From an uncultured Coriobacteriaceae bacterium (GTDB taxonomy: Bacteria; Actinomycetota; Coriobacteriia; Coriobacteriales; UMGS124): 5,278 nt of DNA. The first letter of the stretch is position 1. Each line of letters opens with the position of its first letter. The DNA lies in contig USJP01000144.1 in the NCBI GenBank assembly GCA_900555105.1, positions 1-5,278 of the forward strand, written 5' to 3'. The notes under the pieces are model-generated. The model had not been told where the DNA came from and made no database searches. It worked only from the letters and a program-made list of their open reading frames with translations. Shown here piece by piece: positions 1 through 5,278 of the stretch. A program made the position numbers and the translations under genes.

Positions 1-103
1 CCTCGGCTGCCAGTGCTGCTGCGGCGTTGCCGGCGACGGCTGCGACGGCGGCCAGGCTTGCGGCGCCCTTAACGGCGGTGCGACGGGTGATGGATGCTGC
101 CAT
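1..103 (-). CDS. Tat-signal-bearing exported protein, 5' end only (probably a redox enzyme)
   Basis: Only the first 34 codons lie in the window. They read as a twin-arginine signal peptide. The n-region contains SITRRTAVK, with the Arg pair at residues 7-8 and a Lys at residue 12. An Ala/Val-rich hydrophobic stretch covers roughly residues 13-30, and an ALA-AE signal peptidase site lies near residue 32. The Tat match is imperfect: Ala replaces the usual Phe after RRx. The ATG at 103 is preferred because a perfect AGGAGG lies 6 bases upstream. The frame stays open upstream to another ATG at 262, which would add 53 residues rich in Lys and Arg; that start has no clear ribosome site. Tat export carries folded, cofactor-containing proteins, and in this type of organism such genes are usually flavoproteins or molybdopterin enzymes. 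The enzyme class cannot be read from this fragment. The gene is divergent from the LuxR-type regulator at 379, which makes it that regulator's most likely target (inference). Confidence 0.8.
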   Translation of the reverse strand, partial: MAASITRRTAVKGAASLAAVAAVAGNAAAALAAE

Positions 104-109
104 GATGAA

Positions 110-115
110 CCTCCT
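110..115 (-). promoter_or_regulatory. Ribosome binding site of the left-edge gene
   Basis: On the minus strand the sequence reads AGGAGG followed by TTCATC and then ATG. This is a consensus Shine-Dalgarno at normal spacing. It decides in favour of the start at 103 over the upstream in-frame ATG at 262. Confidence 0.75.
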
Positions 116-159
116 GTGACGTTGGTTTCCTCTCCGCTCGGGTGGAAGGTGGTCGCGCT

Positions 160-211
160 GCTTTGCCTTGCGCTTGGTGCGCTTGGTACGCTCGGCATCG
201 CGCTTTGCCTT
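160..211. repeat. Short direct repeats in the divergent intergenic region
   Basis: GCTTTGCCTT occurs at 160-169 and again at 202-211, 42 bases apart. Between them GCGCTTGGT occurs twice in tandem (170-178, 179-187), and a degenerate third copy, ACGCTCGGC, follows (188-196). All offsets are multiples of three. In the frame of the left gene's upstream extension the repeats read as Thr-Lys-Arg and Lys-Ala-Lys units. They could be a small expansion in a basic N-terminal extension, or non-coding repeats in a 5' leader; the sequence does not settle which. Confidence 0.6.
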
Positions 212-312
212 CTTCCTCGGCGGCTGGCCCCATCCTAGGTCGCGCCGCTGGCCCTTCTCCATAGTCCGTCTGTTGGTTTGCGGGTGTGTTATCGTAACCC
301 GGGGCGTAACCC

Positions 313-356
313 ACTTGTTTTACCTGCGAAAATGAAATAATGTCCTATTGAAAAGT
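313..356. promoter_or_regulatory. AT-rich divergent promoter/operator island
   Basis: This is a markedly AT-rich stretch in an otherwise GC-rich window, placed between the divergent left gene and the regulator at 379. Plus-strand candidates are TTGTTT (315-320) and AATAAT (336-341), but their spacing is only 15 bases. A minus-strand candidate -10 is TAAAAC (322-317), upstream of both possible starts of the left gene. Weak dyads are TTTT-N7-AAAA (318-332) and AATA-N6-TATT (336-349). No hexamer pair is convincing. The call rests on position and composition, and this is where an operator for the neighbouring regulator would be expected. Confidence 0.35.
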
Positions 357-378
357 CGGCGGGTACAAACAAGGGGTG

Positions 379-1890
379 ATGAGGTTGGGACGTCGCGGTA
401 GCGATGCTGCAGGGGACGGCGAGACCGTGCGCAGCGGTGCACCTGTGTTTGCGGCCCCCACTGTGGCCGACGCGCGCGTCGCCAACGCCGATACCGTCGA
501 TCCTTCGTTATCCGACGGGGACCAAGGCCCCCTGTCCCTTCCTCATGTGTGCTGGTTCTTCATGGGTCTGGGCGTCTATCGTGCTTGGATTGAGGTCTGC
601 TTCGTCGGCTCGTTCGTGTCCTATCCCGCCCCGTATGGCATGAGGTCGCTTTTCGATGTTGCCTGCGTCGCGGTGCTTTTCGCTCTCGCCGTTTTGGCCC
701 GCCGTGTGTCGCCGCTGTCAAGCAAGCCGGGGTTCGGTGCGTGCTCGGCCGCCCTCATGGCGATCGCGGCCGCACTGGGGTTCGTCGCCCTGGCGTGCCC
801 CCAATGGGCCGGTGTCCTCAGCCTGCCCTCTTCAGTGATTGGCGGTGCGGGTGTCGCAATCACCATCCTGCTGTGGAGCGAACTGTACGGCTGCCTCAGC
901 CCCATGCGCATCGCGCTGTACTACGCGCTCAGCCAGCTTGTGGGTGCTGCGGTCATCTGGACGCTCAAGGGGTTTGCGACGCCCTGGCTCGCCGCGTGGA
1001 CGTGTGCTCTGCCGTTCATCTCCCTGGCGATGCTGCGCGGCGCCTTCAAGACATTGCAACCCGAGCAGCTCCCGCATCCTGCCGTGGCTCGTTTCAGCTT
1101 TCCCTGGAAGCCGGCGGTGCTCGTGTGCGTGTACGCCTTCGCCTTTGGCCTGCAGGAAGCCAACACCTACGCCATCACCGGCCCGCATTCGGGATTCGGG
1201 CTCATCGCGGCCTCGGCCAGCGTGGTTGTGGGAATCGTCCTGCTTGGTCGGCGCGTCGAGTTCGGTAGCCTCTACTCGATGTGGCTCCCGGCGCTCATGA
1301 TGGTGTCACTCGTCTTGAGCCTTGTCGGCGCGGTCGGTGCGTTTTGGACGAGCTTCTTCATGAGCGTGAGCTATGGCGCGGCGGAGATATTCATCATGAC
1401 GATGGTCGGGTCGCTGTGCCATCGCTACGGGGTGAGCGCCGTCTGGATCTTCGGCATCGAGCGCGGTGTTCGCATGCTTGCGATGATGGCAGGTCGCTTT
1501 GTCGAGCCCCTCGCGCACGGCTGGCCCGTTGCGGCAATCGTCGTCGCGGCGGCAGCGGTGGGTACCTGGCTTATCTTTTCGGAGCGCGGCACGTCTGCTA
1601 GCTGGGGTATTGTGCTCTACGAGGAGGGTGACGACCTTTACCGCACCGCCGTGCGCAACGCTTGCGGCCGTCGCTGCGCCGAGCTCGGACGTGCCCATGG
1701 CCTTACCGAGCGCGAGCAGGAGGTGCTGTTCCTCCTTGCCCAGCACAAGACCGCCGGCGACATCGAGCGGGAGCTATGTGTGGCCCACGGTACGGCCAAG
1801 GCCCACATCCGCCACGTGTACAAAAAGCTCGACATCCACGCCCGCGAGGAGCTGTTCGACCTGGTAGAGCAGGGAGAGGGGGACCGATAG
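379..1890 (+). CDS. Membrane-bound LuxR-family transcriptional regulator (12 TM + C-terminal HTH)
   Basis: About 503 residues. Residues 1-53 are polar and look unconserved. About twelve hydrophobic helices follow from residue 54 to 401, arranged like an MFS-type transporter fold. A 40-residue linker leads to a LuxR/GerE-type HTH at 442-503, starting LTEREQEVLFLLA and ending near HAREELFDLVE. The HTH is complete but slightly unusual: the recognition helix reads GTAKAH where most of the family has S-x-x-T-V-K-x-H. The protein probably senses a ligand through its membrane domain and binds DNA from the membrane, as a one-component regulator. The ATG at 379 is chosen; the GTG at 376 directly precedes it and overlaps AAGGGG (371-376), the only ribosome-site candidate, so the start is uncertain by a codon or more. 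The gene is divergent from the exported protein at the left edge, which is its likely target. It is paralogous to the regulator at 2084. Being membrane-bound, the protein should not be taken for an exporter. Confidence 0.88.
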   Translation: MRLGRRGSDAAGDGETVRSGAPVFAAPTVADARVANADTVDPSLSDGDQGPLSLPHVCWFFMGLGVYRAWIEVCFVGSFVSYPAPYGMRSLFDVACVAVLFALAVLARRVSPLSSKPGFGACSAALMAIAAALGFVALACPQWAGVLSLPSSVIGGAGVAITILLWSELYGCLSPMRIALYYALSQLVGAAVIWTLKGFATPWLAAWTCALPFISLAMLRGAFKTLQPEQLPHPAVARFSFPWKPAVLVCVYAFAFGLQEANTYAITGPHSGFGLIAASASVVVGIVLLGRRVEFGSLYSMWLPALMMVSLVLSLVGAVGAFWTSFFMSVSYGAAEIFIMTMVGSLCHRYGVSAVWIFGIERGVRMLAMMAGRFVEPLAHGWPVAAIVVAAAAVGTWLIFSERGTSASWGIVLYEEGDDLYRTAVRNACGRRCAELGRAHGLTEREQEVLFLLAQHKTAGDIERELCVAHGTAKAHIRHVYKKLDIHAREELFDLVEQGEGDR

Positions 1891-2012
1891 GCGAGACGCT
1901 CGGTCTTTCGGAGTCCACCGTCAAGACGCACGTGCGCCACATTTACGAGAAGTGCGGCGTCCACAGCCGCGCCGAACTCATCGCCCTGCTCGACCGCGTG
2001 CGTCAGGGGTAG
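1887..2012 (+). pseudogene. Stranded C-terminal half of a LuxR-type HTH domain
   Basis: In the third forward frame, 41 codons from the ATA at 1887 to the TAG at 2010-2012 encode the second half of a LuxR HTH. It includes LSESTVKTHVRHIYEKCG and HSRAELIALLD. The first half of the HTH (LTxRExEVLxLL) and any sensor domain are absent; upstream of 1887 this frame is only the shadow of the preceding gene. The fragment overlaps that gene's TAG stop (1888-1890) in the -1 frame and has no start codon or ribosome site of its own. Counted by eye over 36 aligned residues, it matches the HTH of the regulator at 2084 at about 21 positions and that of the preceding gene at about 14, so it is not simply a copy of its neighbour's end. 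It is probably the remnant of a third regulator, or an old tail displaced by recombination. Expression as a -1 frameshift product is possible but unlikely. Confidence 0.75.
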
Positions 2013-2042
2013 ACGACGGCGCCTGCCGAGCTCCGTGCGCTG

Positions 2043-2080
2043 TACAATCTTCCCAATATCCGCTCCCGATACTGCGAGGT
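2043..2080 (+). promoter_or_regulatory. Candidate promoter -10 and ribosome site for the second regulator
   Basis: TACAAT at 2043-2048 resembles a -10 hexamer and lies in the only AT-leaning part of the 71-base gap after the HTH remnant. It would give a leader of roughly 30 bases. No matching -35 is visible about 17 bases upstream. A small dyad, TATC-N7-GATA (2057-2071), lies between it and the start. GAGGT at 2076-2080 is a plausible though closely spaced ribosome site, 3 bases before the ATG at 2084. The gene may instead be co-transcribed with the regulator at 379. Confidence 0.35.
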
Positions 2081-2083
2081 TCC

Positions 2084-3607
2084 ATGGGACTGTCATCTGA
2101 GGTCTCGCCATCCGCTTCATGGCGGAGCATCCCGGCCGTCTTCTTCGGCTATGGCTTTCTTTACGCGTGGGGTTATGTGTCGTGGAGCACGGCGTCGCTC
2201 GCCACGAGATCGGTGAACGGCGGCGAGTTCGACCTGTCGTGGCTGGTCTCGGCGGTGGTTGTGCCCGCTTTGCTTGTTGTTCTAGCCGTGCTCGGTGCGA
2301 GGCGCGACCTTGAGCATAGCCGGGCGGCATACATCGCGGCGCCCAGCTTGGCAGCCTTGGGAACGGTGCTTTCGGTGATGTACCAGCATGTTGGGCAGCC
2401 GACGCTTGCCTGGGTGCTTGCCGCTGTGAGCGGTGTGTGTACGGGTGCGGCGAGCGCCTTGTTCAGCCTGCTGTGGAGCCTGACCCTCTCGCGTCTCGAC
2501 ATGGCGAGCTTGGAGACGGTCGTGCCAGTGTCGTTTATCGCCAGCGCTCTGTGCGCGGTCGTCGTGCCGTCGCTGGCACAGTTCCCGGCGCTCGTTGTCG
2601 CGCTCCTGCTTGTGGCGGCGTGCGCGTTAACGCTGAGCCGTGCCCGTGCGTGGGTTGATGGGGAGGGCTCCGCCGAGTTTGACGGAGGCGCGACTGGAGC
2701 CTATGCGCCCGAGGCAGCGTCGGCCATCGTGCGCATGCTCGCCTTTGGCGTCATCGCCTGGATGGTCATGAACGCTGTCCCGGTGGCTTCGGGTGCCGCA
2801 CCCTTTGGCGGGGCTTTCATCGTCGGCGTCGATGTCGCAGGTGTCGTTGGCTATCTGCTTTCTGTTGCGTTCGCGCTGCTCATCATTCGTTTTGCCGTGC
2901 GTGTTGACTTTCAGGCCCTTGTGTCCATGACGCTGCCGGTGCTCGTGTTGTCGATGACCCTGTTTGCCTTTGATTCGAGTGCGGCGAAGTTCTGTGCGGG
3001 CGCGCTCAATGTTGCGCTCGACTCGTGCTGTGAAATCATCCTCCTGCTGTACTTTATTCGCATTGCGCAGGGACGTCCCGAGCGCCGGGCGTTTTGGCTG
3101 GCACTGGGGTCGGCGGCGAGTTATTTGGGGGTGCTGCTTGGTCAGCTGCTGAGCGGGTGGTGCGCTCGCGTCGGCGTGGTTGAGGCAAACCCGGCCTTGT
3201 TTGGGCTCATCGTCGTCTGCGTGTACGCGTTTGCAACGGCGCTCATCCCGCAGCGTTCTTATGAGGCACAGCCGGCGTGTGTCCAGCCGAGTTCCGCTGG
3301 GGGAGTGCGGGTCGTCCCGGGCACTGCTGGCGAACTTCCACACGAGGGCGCTGCGGTCGAATCTGCGGTCGAGTCATCTGACCCCATCGTGGCTGGTGTT
3401 GCACGCGTTGCCGCACGCTATCAGCTGTCGCCGCGCGAGGCCGAGGTGTGCGAGTACCTGGCGCGCGGCCGCTCGCAGACGTACATTCGCGAAGCGCTGT
3501 TCTTGTCCAAGAACACGGTGGCAACCCATGTGCGGCGCATCTACACCAAGCTCGACGTTCATTCCAAGCAGGAGCTTATCGACCTGGTAGAGGGTCATGA
3601 AGAATAA
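2084..3607 (+). CDS. Membrane-bound LuxR-family transcriptional regulator (12 TM + C-terminal HTH), second paralogue
   Basis: 507 residues from the ATG at 2084. The open frame extends upstream to an ATG at 1952, but that start lies inside the HTH remnant and adds an Arg/Pro-rich stretch; the protein should begin MGLSSEVSPS, with the first hydrophobic helix from residue 15. About twelve membrane helices fill residues 15-388. A 59-residue polar linker (389-447) follows, about 20 residues longer than in the other regulator. A canonical LuxR/GerE HTH then occupies 448-507, with LSPREAEVCEYLARG, SKNTVATHVRRIY and KLDVHSKQELIDLVE. The role is inferred to be membrane-anchored, ligand-responsive control of nearby genes. 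Architecture, length and a 14-base identity at the 3' ends (1856-1869 and 3579-3592, including the codon GTA) mark it as a paralogue of the regulator at 379. It converges on the flavoprotein at 3758, a possible target. A strong hairpin overlaps its TAA stop. Confidence 0.9.
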   Translation: MGLSSEVSPSASWRSIPAVFFGYGFLYAWGYVSWSTASLATRSVNGGEFDLSWLVSAVVVPALLVVLAVLGARRDLEHSRAAYIAAPSLAALGTVLSVMYQHVGQPTLAWVLAAVSGVCTGAASALFSLLWSLTLSRLDMASLETVVPVSFIASALCAVVVPSLAQFPALVVALLLVAACALTLSRARAWVDGEGSAEFDGGATGAYAPEAASAIVRMLAFGVIAWMVMNAVPVASGAAPFGGAFIVGVDVAGVVGYLLSVAFALLIIRFAVRVDFQALVSMTLPVLVLSMTLFAFDSSAAKFCAGALNVALDSCCEIILLLYFIRIAQGRPERRAFWLALGSAASYLGVLLGQLLSGWCARVGVVEANPALFGLIVVCVYAFATALIPQRSYEAQPACVQPSSAGGVRVVPGTAGELPHEGAAVESAVESSDPIVAGVARVAARYQLSPREAEVCEYLARGRSQTYIREALFLSKNTVATHVRRIYTKLDVHSKQELIDLVEGHEE

Positions 3608-3636
3608 GGAGGTCGTCCGTTTTCGGACGACCTCCT
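3607..3636. terminator. Bidirectional terminator hairpin overlapping a stop codon
   Basis: There is a perfect 13-bp stem (3607-3619 pairs with 3624-3636) with a TTTT loop. The left arm starts AGGAGGTCG at the last base of the second regulator's TAA. On the plus strand only CTTT follows a few bases later. On the minus strand the stem is followed by TATTCTT, a better though imperfect U-run. It therefore suits ending the transcript of the right-hand flavoprotein as well as that of the regulator. The two genes converge here, so a shared terminator makes sense. Confidence 0.8.
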
Positions 3637-3669
3637 AGGCTTTGTGGCGCATGTTGTGCCGTTCATGCC

Positions 3670-3700
3670 CCGACCTTGTGCTAGCCCTGCGCAAGGTCGG
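3670..3700. other. Intergenic hairpin
   Basis: CCGACCTTG (3670-3678) pairs with CAAGGTCGG (3692-3700). Extending inwards through one T·G wobble and two further pairs gives a 12-bp stem with a 7-base loop. No T-run follows on either strand, so it is not a standard intrinsic terminator. It lies in the convergent spacer, in the 3' untranslated region of the right-hand gene, and may act in termination or protect the mRNA end. Confidence 0.55.
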
Positions 3701-3711
3701 ATGCTGGCGCT

Positions 3712-3735
3712 GAGCATGGCCTTGCGGCCTCGCTC
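3712..3735 (-). other. Intergenic hairpin with a GNRA loop, downstream of the flavoprotein stop
   Basis: GAGC (3712-3715) pairs with GCTC (3732-3735) and GGCC (3718-3721) with GGCC (3726-3729), separated by a 2x2 internal loop. Read on the minus strand, as in the flavoprotein mRNA, the loop is GCAA, a stable GNRA tetraloop. It begins 22 bases after that gene's stop. No U-run follows, so an mRNA 3'-end structure is as likely as a terminator. Confidence 0.45.
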
Positions 3736-3757
3736 TAAAGCATCCTAGACGCCCACT

Positions 3758-5278
3758 TTACGCGAGGTCGGCGGCAATCTGGTCGGCGACGAACCAGCCA
3801 GAACCCATGGCGTTGCCCACCGAGGAGCCGGGGTTGGTGAAGTAGGGCACCGTGTACATGGAGCCGGCGTCGACGCCGGCCACGTACAGGCCGGGGATGG
3901 CGTTGTTCTGGGTATCCACGGCGTGCAGGCCGCTGTCTACCTTGACGCCGCCGTTCGTGCCCCAGGCGCTCGGCACGTACTCAAAGGCGTAGAACGGAGC
4001 GGTGGCAACGGGCTTCATGAAGCAAGCGAGCTTGTAGAACTCGGTGTCCTCGCCGGCCTCGCACATGGCGTTGTAGCTCTCGACCGTCGAGACGAGGTTC
4101 GTGAGACCGAACTTCTCGACGACCTCCTCGAGGGTGTCGGCCTTGATGCCCCAGCCCTCCTCGATGGCCTGCTGCAGGTGATCCTCGGCGTTTTCGGGCG
4201 TGGGGTTGTAGTAGCCCGCCTCAGCGCCTGAGACCCATTCGGCAGGCTCGCCCAGGTAGGCGTAGATGCCCTCGTTCTGGCAGGCGTTGTAGTAGTCGGC
4301 GTCCATGACGACCCAGGCGTGGCCGGCGCGTGCGAGCGCCTCGCCGCCCTTGGCGAGCGGCAGTGCGGCCACGTCGCCCTCGTTCACGAAACGACTGCCC
4401 GTGCCGTCCACGTACAGGCCGCCAAACAGCCAGTAGCCATAGTGCTCGTTGAGGTTCTTCCACTCAGGTGAGAAGGGCCAGCTGTCCGTGGCCGGAGACA
4501 CGGCGCCGCACTCGTTGCCCAGGATTGCGAAGGGGCGATCGAGCACGCCGCCGGCGTCGAGGACCATCTGGATGCCGGTGCCGTCGGACACGGTGTTGCC
4601 AAGCGGGAAGATAGGCGTGTTGAAGTGCTCCTGCTGCATCTGGGTGTTGCCCAGGAAGCCGCCCGTGGCGATGACGGTCGCCTTGGCGCGATAGTCCACG
4701 ACTTTGCCGTCAACCGTGGCTTGCACGCCCACGGCCTTGCCGTCTTCCATGAGGATGGCGTACACGGCGGCGCCGAAGGTCACCGTGCCACCGTTTGCCT
4801 CGATGTCGGCGACGATGGGCTCGGTGCGGTCGGTTGGGCTGGCGTCAATGTAGTGACGGCCGCGGAAGCCTACGCCGTAGGCGTCCTCCCACAGGTGCAT
4901 GGGGATGCCCAGCTCGCACATGCGGTCGATGGAGGGACCGGTGCCAGCCAGGACGTTCTTGAGCAGCTTGGCATTGACGGAGCCGTTGGAGAAGCCGTAC
5001 ATGTACTTGAACATGTCGTCGAGGGAAACCCAGGCGTCCTCGTCCTTCTGGATCTGCGTCTCGCAGGCGTTGGGGCCGCCGCACTGAGCCCAGTCGGACA
5101 CGACGGCGCTGACGCCCTTCTCGAGCAGGCACACCTTGAAGCCCTGCTCGACGAGGTGGTCGGCGGCCATGAGGCCGGCAATGCCGGCGCCTGCGATGAC
5201 GACGTCGCACTCGACGGTCTCGTCGGCCGTCTCCTGGGCGGCACGAGCAGAGGTGCCGTTGCGGTCGTCGACGACGGG
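3758..5278 (-). CDS. FAD-dependent flavoprotein reductase of the FAD_binding_2 (fumarate reductase/KstD-like) family, N-terminus outside
   Basis: 506 residues are visible, ending at the TAA at 3760-3758; the frame runs open through the right edge, so the ATG at 5170 is internal. After a polar lead of about 24 residues comes the FAD-binding Rossmann motif DVVIAGAGIAGLMAADHL, with LLEKG at the end of the next strand. Later family landmarks are VIATGGFLGN, the GGLYVDGTGSRFVNE segment and the C-terminal IPGLYVAGVDAGS...NPGSSVGNAMGSG flavin-contact region. It probably reduces, or dehydrogenates, an organic substrate at FAD. The short polar lead resembles the stretch after a Tat signal, so it may act outside the membrane; the signal itself is beyond the window, and whether an FMN-binding domain precedes it cannot be seen. 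The Arg expected after RFVNE in fumarate reductases (T-R-D) and the His/Arg of the HGxNR-type motif are not recognisable; YFTNPGSSVGNAM stands there instead, closer to ketosteroid dehydrogenase-like members. The substrate is therefore unknown. The gene converges with the regulator at 2084. Confidence 0.88.
   Translation of the reverse strand, partial: PVVDDRNGTSARAAQETADETVECDVVIAGAGIAGLMAADHLVEQGFKVCLLEKGVSAVVSDWAQCGGPNACETQIQKDEDAWVSLDDMFKYMYGFSNGSVNAKLLKNVLAGTGPSIDRMCELGIPMHLWEDAYGVGFRGRHYIDASPTDRTEPIVADIEANGGTVTFGAAVYAILMEDGKAVGVQATVDGKVVDYRAKATVIATGGFLGNTQMQQEHFNTPIFPLGNTVSDGTGIQMVLDAGGVLDRPFAILGNECGAVSPATDSWPFSPEWKNLNEHYGYWLFGGLYVDGTGSRFVNEGDVAALPLAKGGEALARAGHAWVVMDADYYNACQNEGIYAYLGEPAEWVSGAEAGYYNPTPENAEDHLQQAIEEGWGIKADTLEEVVEKFGLTNLVSTVESYNAMCEAGEDTEFYKLACFMKPVATAPFYAFEYVPSAWGTNGGVKVDSGLHAVDTQNNAIPGLYVAGVDAGSMYTVPYFTNPGSSVGNAMGSGWFVADQIAADLA

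Noticed and set aside
69..314. 81-codon minus-strand open frame in the divergent region
   Set aside because: It is in a different frame from the Tat signal, crosses that gene's ribosome site and start, and has a low-complexity composition without a recognisable domain or ribosome site.
318..332. TTTT-N7-AAAA as a firm operator
   Set aside because: The arms are only four A/T bases in an AT-rich stretch, so it could easily arise by chance; it is kept only as part of the regulatory-island note.
379..1600. Reading the first regulator as an MFS transporter
   Set aside because: The twelve helices resemble a transporter fold, but the C-terminal LuxR HTH in the same frame and the paralogue with the same layout point to a sensor-regulator.
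1952..2083. N-terminal extension of the second regulator from the ATG at 1952
   Set aside because: It overlaps the HTH remnant in another frame, is Arg/Pro-rich like an out-of-frame reading, and the ATG at 2084 has a GAGGT site and starts just before the first membrane helix.
1887..2083. Insertion sequence or transposon scar as the cause of the HTH remnant
   Set aside because: No inverted repeats, target duplications or transposase fragments are visible around it.
1638..2330. 230-codon minus-strand open frame across the HTH ends
   Set aside because: It is antisense to the end of one regulator, the remnant and the start of the next. The Arg/Ser/Pro-rich product is typical of antisense frames in GC-rich coding DNA.
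2627..3343. 238-codon minus-strand open frame
   Set aside because: It is antisense to the membrane domain of the second regulator. Its charged product shows no domain and merely mirrors hydrophobic codons on the other strand.

Overview
The window looks like chromosomal DNA from a high-GC member of the Coriobacteriia, most likely the Eggerthellales (Eggerthella, Gordonibacter, Slackia and Adlercreutzia relatives). This rests on gene content rather than a marker gene. Two long 12-helix membrane proteins end in a LuxR-type DNA-binding domain, and they sit beside FAD-dependent, apparently Tat-exported reductases. That combination is strongly expanded in this group and less common elsewhere. No rRNA, tRNA, CRISPR array or transposase is visible, so the genus stays open.

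Layout from left to right. (1) At the left edge, on the minus strand, is the first third of a hundred bases of a gene with a Tat-type signal peptide; the rest lies outside. (2) A divergent intergenic region of about 270 bases contains a repeat-bearing stretch, open in frame with the left gene, and a short AT-rich island that is the best place for promoters and operators. (3) On the plus strand is a 12-TM/LuxR-HTH regulator (379-1890). (4) Overlapping its stop codon is a 41-codon stranded tail of another LuxR HTH domain (1887-2012), the remnant of a third regulator or of a recombination event. (5) A second complete 12-TM/LuxR-HTH regulator follows (2084-3607). (6) A strong, nearly symmetrical hairpin overlaps its stop codon and probably terminates transcription from both sides. 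(7) A 120-base convergent spacer holds two more hairpins. (8) On the minus strand is a FAD_binding_2-type flavoprotein reductase (3758 to beyond the right edge), lacking only its N-terminal export segment.

How the parts may work together (inference). Each regulator carries its own membrane domain, so it probably senses a small molecule in or through the membrane and controls nearby genes directly, with no separate kinase. The first regulator is divergent from the left-edge exported protein, the classic arrangement for a local regulator and its target. The second is convergent with the right-hand flavoprotein. Related Coriobacteriia use such regulator/reductase pairs to switch on reductases for specific dietary, host or drug substrates used as electron acceptors. 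The right-hand flavoprotein lacks the recognisable His/Arg substrate-binding residues of fumarate and urocanate reductases, so its substrate is probably not a simple dicarboxylate.

The most notable points are the stranded HTH tail between two paralogous regulators, the divergent active-site region of the flavoprotein, and the Lys/Arg-rich in-frame extension upstream of the left gene's Tat signal.
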